Source of the DNA: Clostridia bacterium
Lineage (GTDB): Bacteria; Bacillota; Clostridia; Oscillospirales; Acutalibacteraceae
Length of the DNA: 64,000 nucleotides
Direction: 5' to 3'
Assembly: GCA_017410585.1 (NCBI GenBank)
Contig: JAFQQM010000016.1
Location: 1 to 64,000 of the forward strand
Of this stretch, positions 14,437 through 23,443 are shown in pieces (the stretch's first letter is position 1; each line of letters opens with the position of its first letter). Under the pieces are notes generated by a model, which ran no database searches, was not told where the DNA came from, and saw only the letters and a program-made list of their open reading frames with translations. Position numbers and translations under genes: made by a program.

Positions 14437-16509
14437 TTATTTCAGTTGATCCAGCCAGCAAAGGACGTAACTGGCAAAACCGTGGTTGCAACTGGCGACC
14501 GTACTGATGTTTTCCCATAACGTACCGGTCGTGTTGGCCATATATCCGAAATAGCCTTCGATGTTTTTCTTGACCGTTTCGCGGTAACCGAGCCCCAGTA
14601 GCATATCCAACCGGAGATAGTTGCCGATAAAGGCGTTGGCGGGATAAATGTCCGGCCACTTGCCTTCCTCCGTGCGGTTGGGGCCGAACTCCTCCACCAG
14701 AATGCGGAGCAGTTCGGGATGCGTTTCCGGCGTGGCCGCTCCGAAGAAGAAGGCGTAATACTGGCAGACTTCCGTGCGCATGCCCGACAACGTGAGCACG
14801 CCGTCGGTCCGTACGGCGTTGTCCACAAAGAACTGCCCGTCAAACGACTGGTTACGCACCGTCTGCAACACCGCTTCTGCCTTTTCCCGCAACGCATCGT
14901 CATCGTACAGATCGGCGGTTGCCTTCAGCGTAGCGGCATACAACATATTGGTGGGGTAGTTGACGTCCTTCGTCAAGTGGTTGGCCATCGACCATTCGAC
15001 GAAGTTCCAACCATCCAGTTTCTCCAATAACCCATCTTCGTTTTCAAAAGAGGAGAGATATCCCAGCAATTTGCGGACACGCGGTTGGAAGCGACGGATG
15101 AGTTCGCGGTCACCGCCGCGCAGGCGGTAATCGTTGAGTTCCACCACCAGCCACATCGCCCATTGCGGGATGAAGACTTCGTCCATGTGGTCGGCGGGAT
15201 AGCACATCGGGAACATACCGTTGGGCAACGCCGCATACCGTTCTTCATGCAGGAAATTTTCAAGGAAATTGGTCTCGATGAGATTCTCGCCGGTCAGCAA
15301 CTTTTCCACGCGGGCGGTAAAGAAACTGTCGCACAGCCAACCGGCACGCTCGCGGGACGGACAATCCATAAAGATATCCACCGCATTCTGGCGGAAGGTC
15401 TCCACCGCGGCGTCGGCGATCTTCTTGAGTGCCTCGGAGTCGGTCGGAACGGTGTAGGGGACCGGCGGGTGCTTGTGTTCGATTACCTCCGGCTGTTCAA
15501 TGATACAGCCGCCGCCGAGCGATACCATCTGCAAATAACCCAGCGTGTATATGGCGAAGGTCTGTAATTCGTGTGTGCCGGCACAGAGGTCATAGCGAAT
15601 GGCGTTGGCGCAGTCCATTCGGAGGAAATCCACCGCGCCGTCGGACATGATCTCGTCAAACTGTACGTACAGGGTGATCGGTCGTTCGCAGGTGACCCGC
15701 CAACGGATCATACCGGTGGTAATATGTGCTAACCGATAGACGGTATAACTGTTTTCTTCCAACTTGCCGCCCCGCATAAGATCATCGGGCGTATACCGCA
15801 ACCGCTGGCATTCCGCCGGCGGGAAGATATCCAACTCATCGATCGGAAAACCGGTCAGTCTTTCGTCGCTGACATTTTCCCACGCGCGGTCAGAGCGGTA
15901 TTCCGCCGGCTCGCAGGGGGAAACGGTGCCGGAAAACAACGGCGTGGCCGGCTGGATCTCATACAGCGGATAGGCAACGCGACGCGGAAGGATCGTTTTC
16001 GGCTCGGTGGGGGCCAACGGTTCTTCGCCGACGGCGTCATCGGTCAGGAAGGTGTCCGGATGATCGATGTGATACCCCTCGGTAAACGGGCGCTGGAAAC
16101 TGTAACGCGGCGTTTTGCGATAGCGGAAGGGATGGACACGGGCGGTAAACCCGTTGCCGGTAGCGGCAACCACCTGCCCGTCGCAGACCACCTCTGCCTG
16201 TAGGAAGGACGGCTGTTTTTGCACCTCAAAACTGTAGGCATTATAACCGCAGACCTCGATGACCACGGTTGTTTCGGGGCGGTCAAGCAGAGCGGCAATA
16301 TCGATCTCATCCATACGGAAAGAGCCCTTGCCGGCGCGAGCGGGGCCGTAGGCAACGAAACGTCCGCCCACCGTCAGGTGATAGATACCGGAGGTGGCGA
16401 TCCGTACCACCGCCTTGTCGGCGGCCGGTGCCGTTGCCTTAAACTGCAGGGTCAGATTGGGCTCAGTCTCCCGCCCCTTACTCCAGACGGGAATGGCTTT
16501 GGTAAACAT
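14437..16509 (-). CDS. Alpha-L-rhamnosidase-like glycosidase, GH78 type
   Basis: Cytoplasmic protein of 690 residues with no signal peptide. N-terminal beta-sandwich regions include the ATSGIYHLTVGGRFVAYGPARAG segment typical of rhamnosidase N-domains. A six-hairpin (alpha/alpha)6 barrel spans roughly residues 340-690. The active-site segment DCPSRERAGWLCD keeps Asp382, Glu387 and Asp394, matching the Asp567/Glu572/Asp579 spacing reported for Bacillus GH78 RhaB. It ends without an obvious C-terminal beta domain, so it is shorter than many GH78 enzymes. It should release L-rhamnose from imported glycan fragments, although sugar specificity in this fold varies. It lies 33 bases downstream of the AraC gene in the same direction, with AAAGGAG before its ATG, and is probably cotranscribed. 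Confidence 0.85.
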   Translation of the reverse strand: MFTKAIPVWSKGRETEPNLTLQFKATAPAADKAVVRIATSGIYHLTVGGRFVAYGPARAGKGSFRMDEIDIAALLDRPETTVVIEVCGYNAYSFEVQKQPSFLQAEVVCDGQVVAATGNGFTARVHPFRYRKTPRYSFQRPFTEGYHIDHPDTFLTDDAVGEEPLAPTEPKTILPRRVAYPLYEIQPATPLFSGTVSPCEPAEYRSDRAWENVSDERLTGFPIDELDIFPPAECQRLRYTPDDLMRGGKLEENSYTVYRLAHITTGMIRWRVTCERPITLYVQFDEIMSDGAVDFLRMDCANAIRYDLCAGTHELQTFAIYTLGYLQMVSLGGGCIIEQPEVIEHKHPPVPYTVPTDSEALKKIADAAVETFRQNAVDIFMDCPSRERAGWLCDSFFTARVEKLLTGENLIETNFLENFLHEERYAALPNGMFPMCYPADHMDEVFIPQWAMWLVVELNDYRLRGGDRELIRRFQPRVRKLLGYLSSFENEDGLLEKLDGWNFVEWSMANHLTKDVNYPTNMLYAATLKATADLYDDDALREKAEAVLQTVRNQSFDGQFFVDNAVRTDGVLTLSGMRTEVCQYYAFFFGAATPETHPELLRILVEEFGPNRTEEGKWPDIYPANAFIGNYLRLDMLLGLGYRETVKKNIEGYFGYMANTTGTLWENISTVASCNHGFASYVLCWLDQLK

Positions 16510-16542
16510 GCGAAAAACTCCTTTATGTTGACGTGATGGATA

Positions 16543-17409
16543 TCAGTGTGATCCGAGGCACAGCGTATCGCTGTCCTCGGTGAGGAAGGTCTGCCGGTAT
16601 TGGCTGGGGGATTGGCAATACTGCGCTGTAAACAGACGCGAAAAACTGGAGAATGATTGGAAACCGACGCTTTCGGCGATCTGTCCGATGGGGAAATCCG
16701 TTTCGGTCAGCAGATACCGCGCTTTATCCAGACGTAGTCGGGTGAGATATTCTTTCGGCGAGATCCCCACTTCGCTCTTGAATAGGCGGTAGAAATAACT
16801 GCGCTCCAACGCCACCAACTTGGCCATATCCAGCACGGTGATGGGATCGGCATAATGGAAATCCAGATAGTCGATGACTTTTTGAACGTCGGCCCGCAAC
16901 GGACGTCCTTTTCGCTCGTTTTCGCCTTGGTAATGATCCGCAAAGATAAGCAACATCTTCAGCAGTTGCGAAATGGCGTACATATCCGCATTGGCAGGGG
17001 AGGAGGATAAAACCTGCGTCGTTTCGCTCACCAGATCGTATAAGGTGTCGTCATCGATGTGGGTGACGTAACTGCTGCCAAATGCCGTTCGGTTGATATA
17101 CTGTTCGGCGGCTGAGCCGTTAAACGCGAAGAAACAATATCCCCAAGGGTCTTTCTTATCAGCGGAATAGACCACCGTTTCCCCCGGACGGATAAGGAAG
17201 GCGTCGCCGACACCCAACTGATGCTGTTTGTTGCCGACCGTGTAGATCCCGCGCCCGCTGGTGACGTAATGGATCAGGAAAAACGATTTAACGACCGGAC
17301 CGTTGGAAGTGCCCGGTGCGCAGGCATCGGTACCGCTGTGGCACAGATTGAGATACTCGTTTTGGAAATCCAAGGAAATAAAACTGAAAGAAGTCGGTGC
17401 TGTTAACAT
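16543..17409 (-). CDS. AraC-family transcriptional regulator
   Basis: A 288-residue regulator. Residues 1-150 form a cupin-type sugar-sensing domain (LIHYVTSGRGIYTVGNKQ, then GDAFLIRPGETVVY). Residues 185-280 hold two helix-turn-helix motifs of the AraC type, with the family ending IGQIAESVGFQSFSSFSRLFT...SPSQYR. The start is the ATG behind GGAGG at 17409; longer readings run into the divergent control region. It is divergent from the 17636 operon and leads the GH78-like gene, so it is the likely local regulator, probably an activator responding to a sugar. CAACAA-type repeats before GH27 and in the divergent region are candidate sites. Confidence 0.95.
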   Translation of the reverse strand: MLTAPTSFSFISLDFQNEYLNLCHSGTDACAPGTSNGPVVKSFFLIHYVTSGRGIYTVGNKQHQLGVGDAFLIRPGETVVYSADKKDPWGYCFFAFNGSAAEQYINRTAFGSSYVTHIDDDTLYDLVSETTQVLSSSPANADMYAISQLLKMLLIFADHYQGENERKGRPLRADVQKVIDYLDFHYADPITVLDMAKLVALERSYFYRLFKSEVGISPKEYLTRLRLDKARYLLTETDFPIGQIAESVGFQSFSSFSRLFTAQYCQSPSQYRQTFLTEDSDTLCLGSH

Positions 17410-17514
17410 AAAAACCTCCGAAAAGTCACATTTGCGGATAAAGCAACATCTTACGGCAATTGCGGAAAAATTGATGACAATGTAAAATAAAGATATGAAA
17501 AGTGCCTCGATTTG

Positions 17515-17542
17515 TTGATTTTGTTCAAATTCTGCGTATAGT
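17515..17542 (+). promoter_or_regulatory. Candidate promoter of the large glycan operon
   Basis: TTGATT at 17515-17520, a 16-base spacer and TATAGT at 17537-17542 in the divergent region between araC and the 17636 gene. A TTGTTG core at 17512, CAACAA on the minus strand, overlaps the -35 and may be a regulator site. I found no clear araC promoter. Confidence 0.5.
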
Positions 17543-17635
17543 ATATCGCGGTGATTCGGGTTTGTCAAGTGTGAAATCAAATGGTTGAAGGCACATTTTT
17601 GGTAATTGCTGGGCAAAAGAAAGGGGACGATCGGT

Positions 17636-20600
17636 GTGAAACGCATCTTAGCGATGGTTTTGGCTGTAGTTATGATAGTGGCATTATTGCCTGCGTGTAA
17701 CGATACGAAGAAGGAAGGGGCAACGATGGAACTGGGAATGCAAAATGCGATGGCCTCCTTCGGCAATTCTCCGATCGCCGGTGTCAAAACGGCCGAGCCG
17801 AAGGATCTGAGCATCAAGGGCGATTCGTCGGTTCAGACCGTTTCGGTGTTGGTCGGTGATAACGACAGCGAGTATACCGCCCGCGTGCTTCGCGGCCACG
17901 GTAGCGAGATGTCTTTCTCCATTGACGGTGTCACACCGAACAAGCCGACCATGATCGAGATCGAGGAGATCCACCTTCGCCGTGACGACGCGATCGCGTA
18001 TACCGTCTACGTTAACGATACCGAGGTGTACGGCCGCACCTACGCGCCAATCGCTGATGGCCCCAACCACGTGTTCTTTGATATTCCGGCTGACCTCGTA
18101 AAAAAAGACAGCCTGAAGATCCGTATCGTCAACAAGACCGATTCGCTGGTGCGTATCCGCCGCGTGTGGGCGATCAGCGATCCGGCTGTGCTGGCGAAGG
18201 ATCAGGGTCTCGAAAAGAAAATGGACGTTGTGCTGATGCTCAACGAATTGCCCAACAATCTCAATTACGATTACTTAAAGCAACTGGTCAACAGTTACAA
18301 GTGCAGTGATATGTATAACGTCGGCCTCTGCTGGGAGATCAACTACCTGCAGTGGGGTAAGATCCGCACCGAAGCGTGGCTGGATAACGTGATCAACGCT
18401 TCCATCCAGACCGGTGCGCCGCTGTACCTCGGTATTAACTCTTGGTGGGCGGGTACGCCTTCGGGTATGGACGGTCAGGGCGGTGCTTGGCAGGATGCGC
18501 AGTACCAGCAGATCACCTACGATCCCAACAATGCAGACGGCCGCGGCAACTGGCAGTTGTCCTCGCCAAATGAGTTTTCGGATACGCCGTGGCTCTCGAT
18601 GAATAACGACTATTACAATGAGACCCGCAAACAGCGTATCAAGGAGACGGTCTCCTACCTGCAACAGCGTACCGCCGAACTGGCTTTGGCGGGTCAGTCG
18701 TTGCCGCCCATCCACCTCTATACCGAAAACGAGCCGTACTACTGGCCGATCAACTGGACGCAGTACGATTTCGAGAAGAACCCCAACGGTGTCGGTGATT
18801 TCTCGCAATGGGTGATCGAAGATGCCGCAAAAGACGGCATCACCCTCGATCCGACCGACGGCTTGAGCAAGGAAGAAGCCTTCTGGATGTACCGCAATCT
18901 CCACACCTACATTTCGGATGTCGGTAACGCGATGGCAGACGGCCTCGGCTATAATTACATTATTGTTGAAGATGGCGAGGTCACCTACCCGAGCGAACAG
19001 ATCGTCAGCGATTCCTATTCTCACACCCCGATCCACCCGATCTATCCCAACTGGGACGAATGCCAGCGCGCTTGGGAAAACCACGTGCTGGATTCCATCC
19101 ACTTCGGCGGTGAATGGTCGGTCTATCTGGATGCCGATTCCAGCCGTTCGCTGGATTACCTGCTGGCTTACGGTTCCTACGCCAACATCAACGCCGAACG
19201 TGCCGGCTTCCCCGGTGGCTTCGATAGCACCGACTTCCGCGTGCTGTCCCAGTGCTATGCGTACGGTCTGGAAGGCGTGGTCATTTATAACGTGCTGGCG
19301 GATACCGACCAGAAAAACGTCATTGACGAATCCACCGTCAGCGATACCAAGATGGAGGTCCGCTACTACGAGACCGATGCCATCTATGAAAGCGACTTCT
19401 CCAAGAAGACCGCTTACAGCATCAACAGCACGCTGACCGGCATCTCCAATTTCCGCTGGGACGGTGTCTCCATCGTGCCGAGCAACGCGGAAGGCGGCAC
19501 GCTGACCTACAAGATCAAAAACGCTAAAGAATACGCCACCGGCCTGCGCGTGTCGGTTGCCGGTGCTTTTGCCGAGGATGGCGGCCGTCTGGAGATTCTG
19601 GCCGGTTCGTCGGTTGACTCGCTGAAATCGGTCGGCGTGTTCGACGGCGCCACCCAAAACGTTGAAATTGCCCCGTCCTTCTACGAAGGCGGCGACACGG
19701 CCTATGTCCGCGTTCGTGTGTACGGTGAGAATTTCACCACGGCGCAGATGGCGGGGCTGTCGATCGCCAAGGTCGGTATCTATCGTACCGGCAGTGGCAA
19801 CGGTTGCACCGACGGCAGTATCTACACCTACGCGGAAAACCGTGTCCGTAGCCAGATCGTCGCCGGTCGTGCCGACGTGGAAAACCTCTTTGCCAAGTAT
19901 ATGAAGCGTGTCGGCGGCGAACTGACCACCGACCGCCAGAAAGAACTGTACAAGGCGGCCTACGAACTGTATCAGAAGCACGCCTACGGCGAAGCCTTTG
20001 ATGCCATCTCGCAGGCGATCAGCCAGTTGCTCCCCGCCACCTTCGTGGTTTCGGGTCACGGTCAACTGGGTGAATATCCGGTGGAGATCGCGGTGGATTC
20101 CTCTGCGAAGGTCACCGTCTGCCTGAAGGAAGTGTCGGATGAAGCGGTCCGCTTTACGCTGTCTGCCAGTTCGGATACCGGTGCGACCGTCTCCCTGCTG
20201 ACCGACAGCGGCAAATGGTCGCTTACGCAGGCGGATAACGGCGATTACGTTATCGCCAAGGGCGACACCGCCGCCGCCGATGGCAAGGTCAGTTTTCAGG
20301 TGGAACTGGACGAGCGTATTGCCAAGGAGATCCCCTCCGAATTTGAGGCGCGCTTTCTTGCTGGTAACAGCACCAACGTGACCTTGATGTCGCAGGATAC
20401 GCGTGTCCACGATTGGTGCTACAGCACCGAGATCCTGATGAGCAGTGACGCCGTGGTCTATCGCGGTAAGGACGGCACCGCCAAAGAAAAGATGACCGCT
20501 TGTACGGTCGCCGAACTGAAGGAAGGCGACTACCTGCAGGTCAAACTCAATGAATACGGTCGTATCGTCGAACTGTATGCGTGGTACGGTCAGATGACCG

Positions 20601-20860
20601 GCACGGTGGTCAAGGTAGAGGAGATGTCCCTCCACGGTACGGTGTCCAACCCGTTTGTGACGGTCAAAGCCGCCGACGGTACCACCAAACGCTTCGAGAT
20701 CGGTTATGAATGCCTGCTTCATTTCGCCGGCGCTACCGGCGAGATGGGTAAAATTGCGTTGGTTGAATCGGTCGGCTTGAAGGAAGGACAGCAGATCACC
20801 GTGACCTACTGTCCGTATGAGGTGAACGAGCGTATCCGTGCGATGGAGATCACCGATTAA
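17636..20860 (+). CDS. Lipoprotein with glycosidase-like core of unrecognised family
   Basis: Predicted surface lipoprotein of 1074 residues with a LPAC lipobox (Cys21). Residues 60-190 form a beta-sandwich. Residues 195-540 look like a TIM-barrel hydrolase with LCWEINYLQWG, LYLGINSWW, the motif LYTENEPYYWP (Glu366) and IHFGGEW (Glu493). Asn-Glu-Pro followed about 127 residues later by a second conserved Glu is the pattern of clan GH-A acid/base and nucleophile residues. The same core recurs at 43481 with Glu1422 and Glu1552, 130 apart. A helical stretch and beta domains follow, including GQLGEYPVE. The GTG start is set by AAAGGGGAC and by the position of the signal peptide. It opens the main operon. 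I cannot assign a CAZy family; hydrolase activity is inferred. Confidence 0.75.
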   Translation: MKRILAMVLAVVMIVALLPACNDTKKEGATMELGMQNAMASFGNSPIAGVKTAEPKDLSIKGDSSVQTVSVLVGDNDSEYTARVLRGHGSEMSFSIDGVTPNKPTMIEIEEIHLRRDDAIAYTVYVNDTEVYGRTYAPIADGPNHVFFDIPADLVKKDSLKIRIVNKTDSLVRIRRVWAISDPAVLAKDQGLEKKMDVVLMLNELPNNLNYDYLKQLVNSYKCSDMYNVGLCWEINYLQWGKIRTEAWLDNVINASIQTGAPLYLGINSWWAGTPSGMDGQGGAWQDAQYQQITYDPNNADGRGNWQLSSPNEFSDTPWLSMNNDYYNETRKQRIKETVSYLQQRTAELALAGQSLPPIHLYTENEPYYWPINWTQYDFEKNPNGVGDFSQWVIEDAAKDGITLDPTDGLSKEEAFWMYRNLHTYISDVGNAMADGLGYNYIIVEDGEVTYPSEQIVSDSYSHTPIHPIYPNWDECQRAWENHVLDSIHFGGEWSVYLDADSSRSLDYLLAYGSYANINAERAGFPGGFDSTDFRVLSQCYAYGLEGVVIYNVLADTDQKNVIDESTVSDTKMEVRYYETDAIYESDFSKKTAYSINSTLTGISNFRWDGVSIVPSNAEGGTLTYKIKNAKEYATGLRVSVAGAFAEDGGRLEILAGSSVDSLKSVGVFDGATQNVEIAPSFYEGGDTAYVRVRVYGENFTTAQMAGLSIAKVGIYRTGSGNGCTDGSIYTYAENRVRSQIVAGRADVENLFAKYMKRVGGELTTDRQKELYKAAYELYQKHAYGEAFDAISQAISQLLPATFVVSGHGQLGEYPVEIAVDSSAKVTVCLKEVSDEAVRFTLSASSDTGATVSLLTDSGKWSLTQADNGDYVIAKGDTAAADGKVSFQVELDERIAKEIPSEFEARFLAGNSTNVTLMSQDTRVHDWCYSTEILMSSDAVVYRGKDGTAKEKMTACTVAELKEGDYLQVKLNEYGRIVELYAWYGQMTGTVVKVEEMSLHGTVSNPFVTVKAADGTTKRFEIGYECLLHFAGATGEMGKIALVESVGLKEGQQITVTYCPYEVNERIRAMEITD

Positions 20861-20878
20861 ACAAGGGTATCCTTGTTT

Positions 20879-20940
20879 GGGTGGGATGGATGATCCCACC
20901 CTATCCTCATTGTTGTCTTTAACGGCGAAGAGCCGTAAAG
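20879..20940 (+). other. Intercistronic hairpins
   Basis: GGGTGGGAT pairs with ATCCCACCC (20879-20901); a weaker bulged stem, CTTTAACGGC with GCCGTAAAG, follows at 20917-20940. Neither has a clean U-run. They lie between the lipoprotein and the first beta-repeat protein and may cause partial termination or RNA processing. Confidence 0.5.
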
Positions 20941-20983
20941 AATAAATAGGTATTCCTAAATATTTATAAAAGGAGAGGTACTT

Positions 20984-23371
20984 ATGAAAAAAGCAAAAAT
21001 CTTTTTATCCCTGTTGCTTTGCGTTGCCGTGATGGCTTCGCTCGTTTCGGCGCTCGGCCTGACCGGCTCGGCGGCGGAGAGCGTGTCCGTTACCGTTGAC
21101 CTGAGCAATCTGGAAGCCAACGGCGAAAAAGACGTTGCCGCCGAGGCTATCAAGAATGCCGGTGCTTATGAGGTGAACAACCTGAAGTTGGAAAACACCT
21201 ATGCCGGTACGGCTCATCCGGGCGGCTACGCCGGTGAAGGTTATCTGGTTGCCAAACTGGAAGCCGGTGCGGGTAAGGTGTTCGCTTCCGACGTGGTTGC
21301 GGACCTGACCTACTGGCTGGCCGATGTGGTGAACTCCGAAGTCGGCGTTCACGGCTGGATTAAGTTGGAAGTCTCCACCGATAACGTGACCTACACCGAG
21401 ATCGCGAAAGACGCGCAGGGCAGCGGTACCGAGTATTCGGATACCTCCCGCCACAACGTGCAACTTCCGCTGACCGGCACCAAAGGCGCGTCCGTTGCTT
21501 ACGTGAAGGTCACTATGCAGCATTGGGGCAGCCCGTACTGCGGCGGTATCCAGAAGCTCATTGTCTCCGGCGAAGCCGAGGCTGACCCGAACGCGGGCGG
21601 CAACGACGACGATCAGCAGGGCGGCGAAGCCACCGGCTCCGCTTCTCTGACCGTTGACCTGAGCGGTATGTCTGCTAACGAAGACAAAGACGCTTCTGCC
21701 ACCGCGATCAAGAACGCCGGTGCGATGGAAGTCAACAACCTGCAGTTGGAAAACAGTTACTTCGGTTTCGCTCATCCGAGCGGGTATGCCGGTGCCGGTT
21801 ATATCATCGTCAAGTTGGAAGCCGGTGAAGGCAAGGTGTTTGCCTCCGCACCGGTGGTCGACCTGACCTACTGGCTGGCGGTCAACGACCCGCAGGGTTA
21901 TCTGACCGTGGAAGGCTCGCTGGATAACGAGACCTACTATGAGTTCTACAAGGATTCGACCGGCGCGGGCGGGCAGTATCAGCTCAGCGCCCAGATCAAC
22001 AAGCAGATCACGCTGACCGGTGCCGAAGGCGCGGCGGTCGCGTATGCCAAGATCACGGTCGAGCACTGGGGTGCTCCGCACTGCGGTGGTATCCAGAAGA
22101 TCGTGTTCAACGGTGCGACGATGGCTGACCCGAACGCGGGCGGCAATGATGACGATGAGGATGACGACCAGCAGGGCGGCGAGGATACGCCGGTCGAGAC
22201 GGTCGACATCACCAACGAACTGGACTTCACCACGCTGACCAAGGCCTCCGATGCGACCGATGCCATCCTCGGCTTGGGCGCGATTGCCGCCAACGGTCTG
22301 TGCATTGAAGACTGCTATTATCCGTTTGCTGCCCCGCAGGGCGGCTATGCCCCTGCTTATTACATCCAGACGCTGTCTGCCGGTACCGATAAGGTGTTTG
22401 CGGAAGCGCCGGTGTTTACCATCAACTACCGTATGTCCACCACCGACCCGTTGAGCAAGATCAAGATCGAGGCTTCGATCGACGGTGAGACTTACTATGA
22501 GTTTGCCACCATCAGCGAGGGTCTGGGCGATTCCTACACGCTGGATTGCTTGGGTACCAAGACCATCGTGCTGGAAGGTGCCGAGGGTGCTTCGGTCGTC
22601 TACGTCAAGGTGACTGCGGAACGCTTCGGTGGCCACGATGCGGCCGGTATCGATTCCTCGGTGATCGACGCGAAAGTTCCGGCGGACGTTGCCGGCGACG
22701 ACGATGAGGATGAAGATCAGGGTGAAGACATCCCGACCACCTTTATCACCGAAACGCTCGATTTCAGCAAGTTGGGCAAGAACCTCGGTGACGCTTCCGC
22801 TTCGGTCATCGCAGCCGGTGCGGTGGATGCCAAGGGTGTCTGCGTTGAGGATTGCTACTCCAAGTTCCTCGCTCCGAAGGACGGTTTTGCGCCTGCCTAT
22901 TACATCCAGAAACTGTCGGCCGGCGAAGGCAAGACCTTCGTTTCCGCCCCGACCTTCACCATCAACTACCGTATGGCCGGTTCTTCGCCGCTGAGCACCA
23001 TCAAGATCGAGGCTTCGATCGACGGTGAGACCTACTACGAGTTTGCCACCATCAGCGAGGATCTGGGTGCTTCCTTCACGCTGGATTGCAAGGGTAGCAA
23101 GATCATCACGCTGGACGGCGCCGAGGGTGCTTCCGAAGTGTACGTCAAGGTGACCATGGAGCGCTTTGGCTCGTACGACAGCGCCGGTGTGGAATCCTCC
23201 ACCATCCGTGCGGAGATTCCGGGCGAACCGGACGATGATAAGCAGGACGAGGATGACAAGAGCCCGTCCACCGGCGAGTCGGCCCTGCCGATCGCATTCG
23301 CCGCTGTGGCCCTGCTGTCTGCGATGGCCCTGCTGTTCGTTTCCACCCGCAAGACCGCTCTTAACAAGTAA
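20984..23371 (+). CDS. Wall-anchored protein with four beta modules
   Basis: A 795-residue surface protein. The signal peptide ends near SALGLTGSAA. Four repeats of about 150-180 residues follow, each with the pattern VDLS/LDFT, a DAxxxxGAxxxxNL segment, a central LTYW or INYR strand, and a closing YVKVTxExxG strand. Acidic linkers such as GGNDDDEDDDQQGG separate them. The C-terminus is SPSTGE (760-765), a hydrophobic helix and a basic tail, consistent with a sortase signal of the variant type seen in Ruminococcaceae. The module is also in the proteins at 23444 and 43481. Its size and fold pattern suggest a carbohydrate-binding beta-sandwich, but I recognise no named family. AAAAGGAGAGG precedes the ATG. 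Confidence 0.75.
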   Translation: MKKAKIFLSLLLCVAVMASLVSALGLTGSAAESVSVTVDLSNLEANGEKDVAAEAIKNAGAYEVNNLKLENTYAGTAHPGGYAGEGYLVAKLEAGAGKVFASDVVADLTYWLADVVNSEVGVHGWIKLEVSTDNVTYTEIAKDAQGSGTEYSDTSRHNVQLPLTGTKGASVAYVKVTMQHWGSPYCGGIQKLIVSGEAEADPNAGGNDDDQQGGEATGSASLTVDLSGMSANEDKDASATAIKNAGAMEVNNLQLENSYFGFAHPSGYAGAGYIIVKLEAGEGKVFASAPVVDLTYWLAVNDPQGYLTVEGSLDNETYYEFYKDSTGAGGQYQLSAQINKQITLTGAEGAAVAYAKITVEHWGAPHCGGIQKIVFNGATMADPNAGGNDDDEDDDQQGGEDTPVETVDITNELDFTTLTKASDATDAILGLGAIAANGLCIEDCYYPFAAPQGGYAPAYYIQTLSAGTDKVFAEAPVFTINYRMSTTDPLSKIKIEASIDGETYYEFATISEGLGDSYTLDCLGTKTIVLEGAEGASVVYVKVTAERFGGHDAAGIDSSVIDAKVPADVAGDDDEDEDQGEDIPTTFITETLDFSKLGKNLGDASASVIAAGAVDAKGVCVEDCYSKFLAPKDGFAPAYYIQKLSAGEGKTFVSAPTFTINYRMAGSSPLSTIKIEASIDGETYYEFATISEDLGASFTLDCKGSKIITLDGAEGASEVYVKVTMERFGSYDSAGVESSTIRAEIPGEPDDDKQDEDDKSPSTGESALPIAFAAVALLSAMALLFVSTRKTALNK

Positions 23372-23389
23372 TTACCTTTTATGAACCGC

Positions 23390-23417
23390 CCCGCCGAGCC
23401 CATAGGGGGTCGGCGGG
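23390..23417 (+). other. Intercistronic hairpin
   Basis: CCCGCCGA (23390-23397) pairs with TCGGCGGG (23410-23417), in the 72 bases between two surface-protein genes. The tail is only moderately T-rich, so partial termination or mRNA stabilisation is likely. Confidence 0.5.
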
Positions 23418-23443
23418 ACGTTTCTTCCCAAGGAGGAAAATCT

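Noticed and set aside
18275-20899. 874-codon antisense frame over the 17636 lipoprotein
   Set aside because: The composition is a shadow of the sense gene; no start signals and no domain.
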